Origin: DASXZH01 sp036502005
GTDB lineage: Bacteria; Armatimonadota; Fimbriimonadia; Fimbriimonadales; Fimbriimonadaceae
Length of the DNA: 64,000 nucleotides
Assembly: GCA_036502005.1 (NCBI GenBank)
Contig: DASXZH010000097.1
Span: 93,677-157,676 of the forward strand
Direction of reading: 5' to 3'
Part shown: piece after piece, positions 42,311 to 51,524 of the stretch
How positions within the stretch are numbered: position 1 is the first letter of the stretch
Layout: each line of letters begins with the position of its first letter
Translations under genes and position numbers: made by a program
The notes under the pieces: model-generated
What the model was told of the DNA's origin: nothing
The model's database searches: none
The model's input: the letters and a program-made list of their open reading frames with translations, nothing else

Positions 42311-44986
42311 ATGCTACGCTCCCGACCGCATTTAAGCCGAGTTTTCACGCAAATAACCGCACCCGAAGGCACGTTCGCGCGTCAATCCATAGAAGTGGTT
42401 TCACAAGGAAGTTGGACGCGGCGGAGCCCTGCGTCACGGAAGAAAGTTTTATTAGTTGTCTTTGGATCGTTAGCAGCAATATCCGCAGTTGCCCAGCAAG
42501 CTCCAATCCCTCCCGAAGACCCAACCCTGCCTCTGCGCAGATTCCCTTTTAGCATCGAAGTTAAGAGGCCAGGCTCCGGAGATGACGACATTTCCATCCT
42601 TCATGTGGCAGCGCTGCATCCGAAGGATGACGTTCTCGTAAAGGTTGATCCCGAAGCAAGCACCGATTACACGTTCGTGACCGCCTACGCGAGCGCAGGC
42701 CAGAAGATCAAGGTTCAAAGCTGGAACCTGTGGGATAAGGAATGGACAAACAAGAAGATCGACGTTGGCGTGATGCCCAACAGCGATGTGATCCCGCTAT
42801 TCTTCCTGGTCCTCAATAAGAAGCACGAAAAGAACGTCTCCGATGCCGTAAAGCAGGGACTTGAAACCGCTAGCCAGAACATCATCTCAGCTTGCGCCAC
42901 CTTCGAAACAACTTACCAGCAGCAGAACCGCCTCCTCAATTTCATGACGGCCTATGCCGCGTTAGGGCCAAAACAGGTTCTTGATCCGCACAATTTGCAG
43001 GAACGAATCGATGCCATTAACGCAGACCTAGGCATTAACTACGCTCCCCAAGGCCCCGCCACGCAACCGGCCGATCTTCAGACCGGTTTGGATGCGGGAG
43101 TTGGACTTCTAAATGCGATCCGAGCTTCGCCGGATAACCCAGCACCTCTCGCGCAAATGACGCAGTCAGCTCTTCCGGCTTTGGTTTCGGACTGGATTGG
43201 CCTGGTGGCCGACCTTGTCCACATTTTTGTCCGTCCCCCAAAGGAAGTTAAGCTGCTTTTTATTCCCGCTTCCGTTAGCAGGACCGATGATATGCAGGGT
43301 GACCAAACGGCAGATTCCATGGAACTCCTAACTCAGCGAGCCGCTGAAAGCACCGATGGCGCCCTTCCCACTTTGGTCTATCGCCCCACTTTCGAGCGAA
43401 CGATTATTGTAAAGAACGTCCCTTGTGGCTTCGAGAAGCACGATGTGCTCGCAAGCGATAGCGACATTGAGATCCCCCTCGCCTCCGAAAGCCGCGACCT
43501 CTTTCTTCATCCATGGGCATGGGATTGGCAAATGAGCACCGACAACAAGACGTATTCGAAGGTGCCAAATCCCAAACTGATTCCGGGAACCGGCCTCGTC
43601 ATCCCGATTAGCACAGTCTGGTGGGGTACGGCCACCGAGAAGACGATTTACATTAAGGCCAGAGTTGGATTCAAGAACACGGACCCAATCGCGGTGCACG
43701 TGGCTAGAGAATTTCCGCAAAAATGGGCGCCGCAGGATCCCAAGGGACCACCGCTGACGGCAGGCGAAGCAACCGAAGTGGAACTTGTTCGGACGGGAAC
43801 TGCCCAGTCGTTCTATAGATTTGCAAGCGTGACCCTCATCGATTCGGCCAAGAAGATTTTTAGCGCCGAAGATGTTTCTTATAACGGGGTTTTAAGGGCC
43901 AGATTCAGCTTGGCGGGAGCTGAGCCCGGCTATGCCCAGGTTGTCGTGCGACAAGAGGGAGCAACAAATGCCGATCCTTCAATTCCTGTCTTCATCGCAC
44001 CGAAGCATCCCGAAGTCGCCATCTATTGCGGATTAGGCGATCCCGTTTTAAGGATTGCAGGCGCGGATGCCGGTTGGGTCAAAGCGGTTAATATCCCCGA
44101 TCTAAAGGTCTTAAGCGTGGACGACGCCCAGCCCAATAATCGGCTTTGGACACTTAGCGGGCCCGTTCCTAAAACGCCGACCATCGACGTCACTTTCCAC
44201 GAGCCCACGAAAAACCTGGAATGGACGAGGCCCATGCCGCTGATCGTAGGTCTGGCCAGACCCCATATTGCGCCCGTTTTGTTCGGCACCTTGCCCGATC
44301 CGCTTATGGTTGGGGCCGGCAAGGATCCAACCTGGGCGGAAGCCACGCTTCCGGCGGGCTGGTTCAACACTAAAGAGCCGGTTCGCGTTCAGCTCAAAGC
44401 GGTTGCCCCGTTTGCGTGGACCCACAATATTGAACTTGAGTTAGGATTGGGCCCGGCAGGCGATGTGCAAAAGGTTGCCACGCTTCCGGAAGGTTCATCC
44501 TTTGCTTTGGACGAAAAGCAGCAAACGGCCATGATCACGATGACGATGGACGCGGGTCTGCCTGCTGACGCCAAGCGGAATACCGGGCTCGTATGGATCA
44601 AGCTAACACGTGACGATCTCATCAGCCCGTGGACGATTGCGACGCTGGAAGACGGCTCGGCTTTAAGGGCGGTCAAGGTGCCTATCGTTCAGTCTGTGGA
44701 CACGAACGCTACTCGCACCAGAATCACGCTCAGCAACGTGGATCAGGTGCTGGGTGTCCGATTTACCGGCCAGAAAGATTGGGCATCGCCTCAACTCGCG
44801 GAGTCTGCTCCGCCTAACCTTATGGCCACGATCGACGGCCCGGTCGGAGCAACTGAGTTCGACCTTGAGATGCGCGACGCCAGCGAAGGCGTGATCCATA
44901 TCAAGATCGTGCGCCAGCCGATGGCGGCGCCGGTGACGGTTCCTAAGAAGGACCCGAAGGGCGATGGCAACGAGCCAACTCCTTAG
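42311..44986 (+). CDS. Large secreted protein of unknown function
   Basis: 891 residues. A hydrophobic segment 'KKVLLVVFGSLAAISAVAQQ' after ~43 residues looks like a signal peptide with an unusually long leader. The true start may be later, but no in-frame ATG precedes the segment closely. The mature protein is soluble-looking, with a helical region (~residues 170-290) and many beta-strand segments ('FERTIIVKNVPCGFEKHDVL', 'YAQVVVRQEGATNADPS', 'LVWIKLTRDDLISPWTIATL') suggesting stacked beta domains. No enzyme motif, no anchor. A Pro/Lys-rich tail ends it. I do not recognise the family. Confidence 0.75.
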   Translation: MLRSRPHLSRVFTQITAPEGTFARQSIEVVSQGSWTRRSPASRKKVLLVVFGSLAAISAVAQQAPIPPEDPTLPLRRFPFSIEVKRPGSGDDDISILHVAALHPKDDVLVKVDPEASTDYTFVTAYASAGQKIKVQSWNLWDKEWTNKKIDVGVMPNSDVIPLFFLVLNKKHEKNVSDAVKQGLETASQNIISACATFETTYQQQNRLLNFMTAYAALGPKQVLDPHNLQERIDAINADLGINYAPQGPATQPADLQTGLDAGVGLLNAIRASPDNPAPLAQMTQSALPALVSDWIGLVADLVHIFVRPPKEVKLLFIPASVSRTDDMQGDQTADSMELLTQRAAESTDGALPTLVYRPTFERTIIVKNVPCGFEKHDVLASDSDIEIPLASESRDLFLHPWAWDWQMSTDNKTYSKVPNPKLIPGTGLVIPISTVWWGTATEKTIYIKARVGFKNTDPIAVHVAREFPQKWAPQDPKGPPLTAGEATEVELVRTGTAQSFYRFASVTLIDSAKKIFSAEDVSYNGVLRARFSLAGAEPGYAQVVVRQEGATNADPSIPVFIAPKHPEVAIYCGLGDPVLRIAGADAGWVKAVNIPDLKVLSVDDAQPNNRLWTLSGPVPKTPTIDVTFHEPTKNLEWTRPMPLIVGLARPHIAPVLFGTLPDPLMVGAGKDPTWAEATLPAGWFNTKEPVRVQLKAVAPFAWTHNIELELGLGPAGDVQKVATLPEGSSFALDEKQQTAMITMTMDAGLPADAKRNTGLVWIKLTRDDLISPWTIATLEDGSALRAVKVPIVQSVDTNATRTRITLSNVDQVLGVRFTGQKDWASPQLAESAPPNLMATIDGPVGATEFDLEMRDASEGVIHIKIVRQPMAAPVTVPKKDPKGDGNEPTP

Positions 44987-45051
44987 AGGGCCTGCATTCG
45001 GAAGAAAACGGTAGTGCGATAGTAGTGAATCATTGGCTGCTGCGTCCGAAC

Positions 45052-45079
45052 CGTTTACCGTTTACCGTTTACCGTTTAC
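45052..45079. repeat. Heptad tandem array (CGTTTAC x4) spanning the dedA stop codon
   Basis: Four perfect CGTTTAC copies. The dedA stop (TAA, minus strand 45071-45069) lies inside the array, which therefore also encodes the last residues, R-K-R. Confidence 0.95.
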
Positions 45080-45779
45080 GGGCCCCTTGTGCCTCCGGCT
45101 CAGTCGTGGGAACGACGGCCGCGGCCTCGTCGTGATCATTCTTATGCGCTCGCCAGTGGCGCGCAATTTCCATTAGCCCAGGGATGCCGGAAACCACAAC
45201 TAGGCATAGCAAGATGATGGAAAAGTGGTCTTTCGCCCACGGTGCCTTGCTTACCGAGTAGCCGATCGTCACGCAGAGAAAAACCCAGAGGCTGGCCGCT
45301 AACAAGCTGTACAACATGAATGTGCGGTAGCGCATTTTTCCCATGCCCGCTACAAATGGCGCAAAGGTTCTAAACACCGGTAAGAACCGCGCGATGATAA
45401 CGGTGCGGCCCCCATATTTCTCAAAAAAGGCATGCGTCTTATCCAGAGATTTCTTATTGAAGATCTTGGATTTCTCGTTATGGAACAGCCTTCGGCCAAG
45501 CTTGCTGCCAAGGAAATAGTTCACATTATCGCCAAGCAGTGCCGCAAAAATGAGCGTTCCACAGAGGAGAAGCGGATTAAACTTGCCTTCATTCGCCATA
45601 AGGCCGGCGGCGAAAAGCAGCGAATCACCGGGAAGAAAGGGGGTTACCACCAGGCCTGTTTCGCAGAAAACGATAGCGAACAGGATGCCGTAAGCCCACG
45701 CGCCGTAATGGTTGAGAAAATAGCTTAAATAGACTTCTGGATGCTTAAAGAACTCTATCAGTTGGAAATGGGCTGGCAT
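45069..45779 (-). CDS. DedA-family membrane protein (VTT domain)
   Basis: 236 residues, five or six hydrophobic helices. Family signatures are 'FCETGLVVTPFLPGDSLLFA', 'LLGDNVNYFLGSKLGRRLF' and 'FFEKYGGRTVIIARFLPVFR' followed by 'FAPFVAGMGKMRYRTFMLYS'. DedA/VTT proteins act in lipid scrambling or undecaprenyl-phosphate recycling and membrane homeostasis. The acidic/basic cytoplasmic tail is long and ends in the heptad repeat, so part of the C-terminus has been shaped by repeat DNA. Confidence 0.93.
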   Translation of the reverse strand: MPAHFQLIEFFKHPEVYLSYFLNHYGAWAYGILFAIVFCETGLVVTPFLPGDSLLFAAGLMANEGKFNPLLLCGTLIFAALLGDNVNYFLGSKLGRRLFHNEKSKIFNKKSLDKTHAFFEKYGGRTVIIARFLPVFRTFAPFVAGMGKMRYRTFMLYSLLAASLWVFLCVTIGYSVSKAPWAKDHFSIILLCLVVVSGIPGLMEIARHWRAHKNDHDEAAAVVPTTEPEAQGARKR

Positions 45780-45896
45780 GGTTTAGGGGCTTGCTAATTT
45801 TATACCGATATCGGGCTCTTCGCGTTGTTATGTGCCAAGCTTTGCGGAATACTTGTCCCTATCCCCTAACTTTTAGGCTCTAAACTAATACCCCAA

Positions 45897-47978
45897 TTGA
45901 CGAAAACGTCCGCCGATCTTATTTCAGACGCATTTGCCTCGCTTGAACGGTTCCCCGGATTTGTGGAACGGCCGGACCAGCGTCAGCTTGCCATGCTGAT
46001 TTCCGACTGCATCGAGACCAAGAAGTCGGGTGCTTTCGAAGCACCGACTGGCCTTGGTAAATCATTGGCTGCCCTTATCCCGGCAATAGCCCACGCCATT
46101 GAATCCGGCAAAAGAACGGTGGTTGCCACTTACACGAACGTTTTAGCGGAGCAGTATTGGCGCAAAGATCTTCCGTTGGCATTGTCGGCTTTCGGTGAAG
46201 CCCCGATCAAAGCTCAGTTCCTGATCGGGCGTCAGCGTTACGCGTGTCTTGCCGCCATGGCGGAGTTGCCACGGGCATCGACGAGCGGATTTAAAGCCAT
46301 GGCCGAATTAGGAATTGAGGCTGAACTACGTGATAGCTCGCGCAAGTTTGGCCGCGAATTGACTGAACTTTGGCAGAAAATGGCCGCCCCTCCCGTCTGC
46401 CCTGGCCGCCTTTGCTCTCACTATCACGATTGTTATTACTATTCAGCCCGACGAAAGGCTGAAAAAGCCCATATCGTGGTTACCAACCACAGTGTGGTCC
46501 TGCAGGACGCGTTGCTTAAAAAAGCAACTAGTGGCGATGTAACCATGCTGGGCGAATACGACTTTCTAGTCATCGATGAGGCACATGATTTCCCTTCCGC
46601 AGCAGTGAACTCGCTTGAGTTTGAACTGAGTGAATCGAAATTGGGCATGATTTCCACCATTGCGGCGCGCATGCAAGCCGCCATTCAGCCACTCTCATTT
46701 GAGGCGGGCCAGCCTTACCAGTGGAATGAGCTCTGCGATTCGTTTAGAGAGAAGCTCGCCGGTCTGCAGAAGAAGCTGGTCAATCAAAGCTCCAGCTTTG
46801 GGCAAGGGATTTTGACGGCTAGTCCGGTTGAGCTTTTTGAGCACCCGCAGGTGAAGGCGCGGGCTTCTAAAACGGCCCTTATTCCGGCTCAGCAGCTCGC
46901 TGGGGAGATCAGAGAACTGACCCTGGAGTTTGTTCGCCGGGTTGATGAAACTCTGCAAACGTGGCGAAAGGAGGGCGACATCTCCGGCCCTCAGGCCGAG
47001 GATGCGACCGACTCGATCCACAACTACGGCATGTACTTGCGGGAGTTTGCGGTGGGCTGCCACATGCTTTTTAATTCCGAGCCGGAGTACGCGGATATCG
47101 GCGTCACCTACGTGTCGGGCGGGGACTACCGGCCGACCGTTGTTCGTCACGATGTGATCGGTTTATCCGACCCTCTACGGGAGCTGGTTTGGAACCAGAC
47201 GCCGAGCGTTTCCCTTTCTGCAACTTTGGCCGTGGATGGCAACTTCGATTTTTATCGCCGAATGACGGGCGCTGAGCCGGACTTTGAAGACATCTTGCCT
47301 TCACCCTTCGATTTCGATATTCAAACCGCTTTGTATATGCCAGCAGCCGGTGTGATCCCGGATCCAACCGCCGCGCGTCGAGATGGCACGGAGGAGCAGT
47401 ATTATCAGGCCATCGCCCGGGAATTGGGTTCCATTATCGAGGCTGCGGGCGGCCGCACGCTGGCCCTGTTTCATAGCAAGAAGGAAATGGAGGCTGTGTT
47501 TGAGCGGATGCACATCTCTAGCGACTATCCAATCCTTATGCAGCGAGGGGCGAGCGTGGGCTGGGTTGGAGAGCGGTTTAAGAAAGAGACGCAGTCTTCT
47601 CTCTTGGCCTTGCGGTCCTTCTGGACCGGTTTCGATGCGCCGGGTCCAACTTTGAGTTGTGTGGCGATTGTAAGAGTGCCCTTTGAAGTGCCTGTCGATC
47701 CACCCGCCATTGCCCGTATGGCCTGGCTGCAAACGCAAGGGCATGACCCCTTTGCCACCTACTCTTTGCCCAACGCGAAGATGATGATCCGTCAAGGGGC
47801 GGGACGGTTGATAAGGCACGCGGATGACGTTGGGGTGGTTGCCTTGTTGGACCCGCGGGTTCGAACTAAGAACTACGGCGACGAGATTTTGCACAACCTT
47901 CCGAAGGGTATGAAGGCGTTTGCGACGATGGAAGAGGCGTTGACTTCGGTGGGTTTGGAACCGGTTGTGGCGGGTTAA
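45897..47978 (+). CDS. DinG/XPD-like iron-sulfur DNA helicase
   Basis: 693 residues from TTG. Walker A 'FEAPTGLGKSLAALIPAIA'; cysteines of the iron-sulfur cluster in 'RQRYACLAAMAE' and 'PPVCPGRLCSHYHDCYYY'; DEAH box 'FLVIDEAHDFPS'; C-terminal motifs 'SLSATLAVDGNFDFYRRMTG', 'LALFHSKKEMEAVFERMH', 'RSFWTGFDAPGPTLSCVAIV', and 'IRQGAGRLIRHADDVGVVAL'. DinG enzymes unwind DNA 5'-3' and resolve R-loops. No nuclease domain is fused. The convergent small gene overlaps its stop codon by four bases. Confidence 0.92.
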   Translation: MTKTSADLISDAFASLERFPGFVERPDQRQLAMLISDCIETKKSGAFEAPTGLGKSLAALIPAIAHAIESGKRTVVATYTNVLAEQYWRKDLPLALSAFGEAPIKAQFLIGRQRYACLAAMAELPRASTSGFKAMAELGIEAELRDSSRKFGRELTELWQKMAAPPVCPGRLCSHYHDCYYYSARRKAEKAHIVVTNHSVVLQDALLKKATSGDVTMLGEYDFLVIDEAHDFPSAAVNSLEFELSESKLGMISTIAARMQAAIQPLSFEAGQPYQWNELCDSFREKLAGLQKKLVNQSSSFGQGILTASPVELFEHPQVKARASKTALIPAQQLAGEIRELTLEFVRRVDETLQTWRKEGDISGPQAEDATDSIHNYGMYLREFAVGCHMLFNSEPEYADIGVTYVSGGDYRPTVVRHDVIGLSDPLRELVWNQTPSVSLSATLAVDGNFDFYRRMTGAEPDFEDILPSPFDFDIQTALYMPAAGVIPDPTAARRDGTEEQYYQAIARELGSIIEAAGGRTLALFHSKKEMEAVFERMHISSDYPILMQRGASVGWVGERFKKETQSSLLALRSFWTGFDAPGPTLSCVAIVRVPFEVPVDPPAIARMAWLQTQGHDPFATYSLPNAKMMIRQGAGRLIRHADDVGVVALLDPRVRTKNYGDEILHNLPKGMKAFATMEEALTSVGLEPVVAG

Positions 47979-48265
47979 CGCCTTCTCGACCCCTTAAAAC
48001 CGAATGCGACCAAAAAGAAGAATGTCGTCAGGATCGGTCCTGCCCAAAACCAATAAGAAGAAACATTGCCAAAATCGCTCACTCGCGACCATCCCCATTT
48101 ACACAGGAAGCTGAATACTACCGAGGAGAATACAAACAGAATTGGATATCCAATGTATCTGCCGTCAACGTAAACCACCTTGGGTTTGGCATCAGTGCGG
48201 ATAAACCGACGACGTTTTTTTCGCATTCGACGAAACATACGTTTGGCGGCAGGTTTGGGGTTCAA
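47975..48265 (-). CDS. Small two-helix membrane protein
   Basis: Up to 96 residues (TTG 48265), or 87/83 from in-frame ATGs at 48238/48226. A very basic N-terminus ('MFRRMRKKRRRFIRTDAKPK') precedes two hydrophobic helices ('YPILFVFSSVVFSFLCKWGW', 'YWFWAGPILTTFFFLVAFGF'). Positive-inside rule puts both ends in the cytoplasm. Family not recognised. Convergent with the DinG-like gene, stops overlapping. Confidence 0.55.
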   Translation of the reverse strand: MNPKPAAKRMFRRMRKKRRRFIRTDAKPKVVYVDGRYIGYPILFVFSSVVFSFLCKWGWSRVSDFGNVSSYWFWAGPILTTFFFLVAFGFKGSRRR

Positions 48266-48895
48266 AGCTTGGGATCAGGCCGCATTTCGATTTGTCGCGA
48301 CCTAGCTGTTGCACACCTCCGGCGTGCGGGAAAATTTTTGCGTGGCTATCCGGTGGTGTCGCTTCGCTTACCACCGGCTACCTCCGTATAACCCATTCGG
48401 GGTAGCGGAGGAGGCGTAAATTATTATCCGCGAGGTCAAGGAGGACAGGAATTAAGATTAGCTCTATAAGTTGGCGAGACGGTCGATTCGGTATCCGGTG
48501 GATCGCGTGGTTAGGTTGCCGCGTCGCTCCAGCGCGCCAACAGAGCGCTGGAACTCCTCTTAATGACAACAGGTTCAAATGTTGTCATTTCAGCCCTTCA
48601 CAGAGCCTCCGGGATTGGTGAACCGCTCGCAATGACAAACTACTAAACGTTTTCGCAAATCAGAATCTCTTCCATGCCGGAGGCATAAAACCCCGGTAGC
48701 CGGTGGTTGAGCCCAAATGAGTGGCGAAGCCACGACATTGGCGCGATACCACCGGTGGTCGGCACTCCCAATTATTCCGGCACGCCGGAGGTGTGCAACA
48801 ACCCAAATCGCGCACGCACTCCAAAATCGGACCGGAACCCCTCCCATCGCTCAAATCCTAAACAAGTAACATTAACGTCTCTTCGGTACAACCAA
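48266..48895. other. Repeat-rich non-coding gap before the sodium symporter
   Basis: TGTTGCACACCTCCGGCGTGC (48307-48327) is exactly complementary to 48780-48800, a 21-bp inverted repeat 450 bases apart. CCGGTGGT-type blocks (48350, 48700, 48750) sit inside. The 65-bp repeat copy 2 is at 48576-48640. The symporter frame is open back through 48707 only because the repeat happens to lack stops. Confidence 0.75.
48576..48640. repeat. 65-bp dispersed repeat, copy 2
   Basis: Same-orientation copy of 39791-39855, eight differences clustered in two short patches. Confidence 0.85.
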
Positions 48896-50668
48896 ATGGC
48901 CCTAGCTCTCGACGTCGGCATCATCCTCCTTTATTTCGCTCTCATCAGCGGAATCGGCCTTTTCATGGGCCGCCGGGAGAAGAGCCTTCTCGATTTCGCC
49001 CTAGGCGGACGACAAATCCCCTGGTGGGCCATTATGGCGAGCATCATCGCCGCCGAAACAAGCGCTGCTACGTTTCTAGGCGCGCCGACAGAAGGATTTA
49101 GAAAACGCAGTCTCGCCTACGCTCTGCTCACTTTTGGTGTCATTCTTGGCCGCTATGTGGTCTCCCGGTGGTTTCTAAAGCCCTTTTATCTGTACAAGGT
49201 TTACACCGTTTACGATTACCTGGAGATCCGTTTTGGCACGGCCACAAAGAACTTTGTCTCCGCTTTGTTCTTGGTTATGCGCACGCTGGCATCTGGCACA
49301 AGGCTCTTCGTGCCGTCGATCGTGATGGTCTTGGCTTGGCAGGTTCTGATGAATGGCGGCAATCCGGTTGTTGTTAGCCAGAGCCCGACGACCAGCGTTT
49401 GGCCCTATATCATCGCCATCGTCTTGCTGTCGATCCTGACCGGTATTTACACCACGAAGGGCGGAATCAAGGCCGTTATCTGGACGGATGTAGTGCAAGC
49501 GACTCTTATGTTCGGGTCCGCACTGCTTGCCGTTGGTTTCCTATTGAACGGGATCGGGGGCTTCCATGGGCTAGTTCATGCCGTGCCCGAAATGGGAACC
49601 GTAAGTGGCTACTTTGCGTCCGGCTTCGATAAGGTCGGAATCCACGATTGGCAAGTCGCACAAAAGATGATTCCGGCGAGCACGCCATCGGTGCACATGG
49701 GGCTGATGGACTGGCTGAAGGAGATTTTCACCAACGATTACACGTTGGTTTCCGCCGTCATCGCCACCACCGCCGCGAACGTGGCCGCCTTTGGAACAGA
49801 CCAGGACATGGTTCAAAGGCTTCTCACTGCGAAGACCCGAAAGAGCGCCAGCCGGAGCTTAATGACGGCGGCCGTGATGGATATCCCCATCGCGGTGACG
49901 TTTACTTTTATCGGGATCCTGCTGGTGGCCTTCTATCAACAGCATCCGGCGCTCCAGCCTAAAGCCTCGGCTGACGTGTTCGGCGCCTACATCTTGAACG
50001 TAATGCCGCCGGGCGTTAGGGGCCTGGTGTTGGCCGGCGTATTTGCAACGGCTATGGGTTCGCTCTCGGCGGCATTGAATTCGCTCGCTTCTTCGGCCAC
50101 GAACGATTTCTATGTTCCCTTCGTGGCGAAGCCACGCGGCTACGGCGAAGAGCGGATTCTGGGCGCGGCACGATTCTTTACAATCGTTTTCTCGGTTTTG
50201 ATGATCATCGTGGCAGGGGCCTTTGCCTATCTGAAGGTTGTAAATCCTGATATCGGGATCATCCCCGTCGTCCTGGGCATCGCAGGCTACATTTTGGGGC
50301 CGATGCTAGGCGTGTTCCTGCTGGGCGTGTTTACCAAGAACCGCGGCTCGGATAGGGGAAACATGTATGGTTTGATCGCCGGTTTGCTGGCCACGACGGT
50401 CCTGGGTGATCTACCTGGCAAAATCAACAAGGCATGGAGCTTTCATAACCCTTCGGGTATTTCAATAAATGTTTTCTTCATTCACTTGCACGTCGGCTTC
50501 TATCTCCCGTGGGATGTTTCGTTCACATGGTTTGGGTTTATCGGCGCCGTGGCCGTGTTATCCGTCGGCCTTTGGTTCAGAACTCCGGATCAAGTTTTGG
50601 TGAAAGCGGAAGAAAGAGCGAAACAGGCTGAAGACGGGGTTGACGTGCCGTTGGCGATGAGAGCGTAG
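48896..50668 (+). CDS. Sodium:solute symporter (SSS family)
   Basis: 590 residues from ATG 48896; 63 further upstream codons are repeat DNA. About 14 transmembrane helices. SSS hallmarks: 'SLLDFALGGRQIPWWAIMAS' then 'IIAAETSAATFLGAPTEGF' and 'FTNDYTLVSAVIATTAANVA' followed by 'TDQDMVQRLLTAKTRKSASR', and 'GVFATAMGSLSAALNSLASS', the Na+-site helix. It couples Na+ entry to uptake of a sugar, amino acid, nucleoside or similar; the substrate is not readable. No neighbouring catabolic genes. Confidence 0.9.
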   Translation: MALALDVGIILLYFALISGIGLFMGRREKSLLDFALGGRQIPWWAIMASIIAAETSAATFLGAPTEGFRKRSLAYALLTFGVILGRYVVSRWFLKPFYLYKVYTVYDYLEIRFGTATKNFVSALFLVMRTLASGTRLFVPSIVMVLAWQVLMNGGNPVVVSQSPTTSVWPYIIAIVLLSILTGIYTTKGGIKAVIWTDVVQATLMFGSALLAVGFLLNGIGGFHGLVHAVPEMGTVSGYFASGFDKVGIHDWQVAQKMIPASTPSVHMGLMDWLKEIFTNDYTLVSAVIATTAANVAAFGTDQDMVQRLLTAKTRKSASRSLMTAAVMDIPIAVTFTFIGILLVAFYQQHPALQPKASADVFGAYILNVMPPGVRGLVLAGVFATAMGSLSAALNSLASSATNDFYVPFVAKPRGYGEERILGAARFFTIVFSVLMIIVAGAFAYLKVVNPDIGIIPVVLGIAGYILGPMLGVFLLGVFTKNRGSDRGNMYGLIAGLLATTVLGDLPGKINKAWSFHNPSGISINVFFIHLHVGFYLPWDVSFTWFGFIGAVAVLSVGLWFRTPDQVLVKAEERAKQAEDGVDVPLAMRA

Positions 50669-50671
50669 GTA

Positions 50672-50702
50672 GGCCTTCAGTATTCGGCGTTCGGCATTAG
50701 GC
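50672..50702. repeat. Post-stop GGCCTT..TTCGGC repeat
   Basis: GGCCTTCAGTATTCGGCGTT then CGGCATTAGGC, beginning four bases after the symporter stop. A related inverted run (GGCCGAAAGCCGAAGACC) is at 50797-50814, before the tetR gene. The gap 50669-50869 holds nothing else apart from the operator. Confidence 0.7.
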
Positions 50703-50851
50703 TGGGAAGGGGTCTGATAGGTCTAAGATTTGGGCACTCCGTTCCCAAATAAATCTAACTAAATTGAATATCGAATGCCAACACTCCTAAGGCCCGAGGC
50801 CGAAAGCCGAAGACCAAACTTCGAAACACTTCCCCCGCCTCCGCCGTATTT

Positions 50852-50878
50852 ACTGACTAGAACGAAGAAATGGTCAGT
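50852..50878. promoter_or_regulatory. Probable TetR operator overlapping the tetR start codon
   Basis: ACTGACTA-N11-TGGTCAGT, an 8+8 inverted repeat with one mismatch. The ATG of tetR (50870) lies in it. A near-copy (TGACTA-N12-TGGTCA) sits between tetR and the HlyD gene, including the shared ACGAAGAA-type spacer. Confidence 0.7.
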
Positions 50879-51484
50879 CGTCACCATACCCATGAAACCT
50901 CCTGCCAAACCAAGGAGGCAATACTGAACTCCGCTGCGGATTTATTCGCCGAAGTCGGCTATCAGGGTATGACCATCGATGAAGTGGCCCGCCGCGCGGA
51001 TGTGGGCAAAGGGACCGTCTACCTCTACTTCGAAAGCAAAAAGGAACTGGCTTTCTCCATCGTTGACCGAATGAACGACAACCTCCGCGAGCAGCATCGC
51101 CAAATCCTAAAATCCAAAGGCAACCCCGAGGAACGGCTTCAAAAAATGCTCATCAGCAGGGTTATGTTCCGATTCGATGCCGTTAAAGGATTCAAAGAAG
51201 GCGTGGATTATATGCTCGGATGCCTTAGACCGGCGCTGATGCAGCGTAAAAAGAGCTATGTCGACCAGGAGGCTGTTAACTTCGTTGAAATATTAGTGGA
51301 AGGAAGGACGCTTGGCGCGTTCCAGTGCGATAATCCGCTGGAAACGGCCCACGCGCTCATCACCGCGACGGCGGCCCTGTTGCCGTACAGTTTAAGCCCG
51401 GCCGAGTTAGGCTCGAGGCAAGCACTCGAGCATAGGGCAACGGTTTTAAGTTCACTGCTCGTAAAGGGGCTAAAAACGCAGTGA
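50870..51484 (+). CDS. TetR-family transcriptional repressor
   Basis: 204 residues. The N-terminal HTH is typical ('KEAILNSAADLFAEVGYQGM' then 'TIDEVARRADVGKGTVYLYF'). The C-terminal ~140 residues are the ligand-binding/dimer domain ('GRTLGAFQCDNPLETAHALI'). Two matching inverted-repeat sites, one over its own start and one over its own stop just before the HlyD-like gene, suggest it represses itself and the downstream efflux gene. The inducer is unknown. Confidence 0.92.
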   Translation: MVSRHHTHETSCQTKEAILNSAADLFAEVGYQGMTIDEVARRADVGKGTVYLYFESKKELAFSIVDRMNDNLREQHRQILKSKGNPEERLQKMLISRVMFRFDAVKGFKEGVDYMLGCLRPALMQRKKSYVDQEAVNFVEILVEGRTLGAFQCDNPLETAHALITATAALLPYSLSPAELGSRQALEHRATVLSSLLVKGLKTQ

Positions 51485-51505
51485 CTAAAACCGAAGAATT
51501 GGTCA
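51482..51505. promoter_or_regulatory. Second TetR operator, before the HlyD-like gene
   Basis: TGACTA-N12-TGGTCA, sharing the CGAAGAA spacer with the 50852 site. The TetR stop codon (TGA) is its first three bases. It ends 19 bases before the HlyD-like ATG. Confidence 0.65.
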
Positions 51506-51524
51506 GAGGGAAGAAACAATAAGC

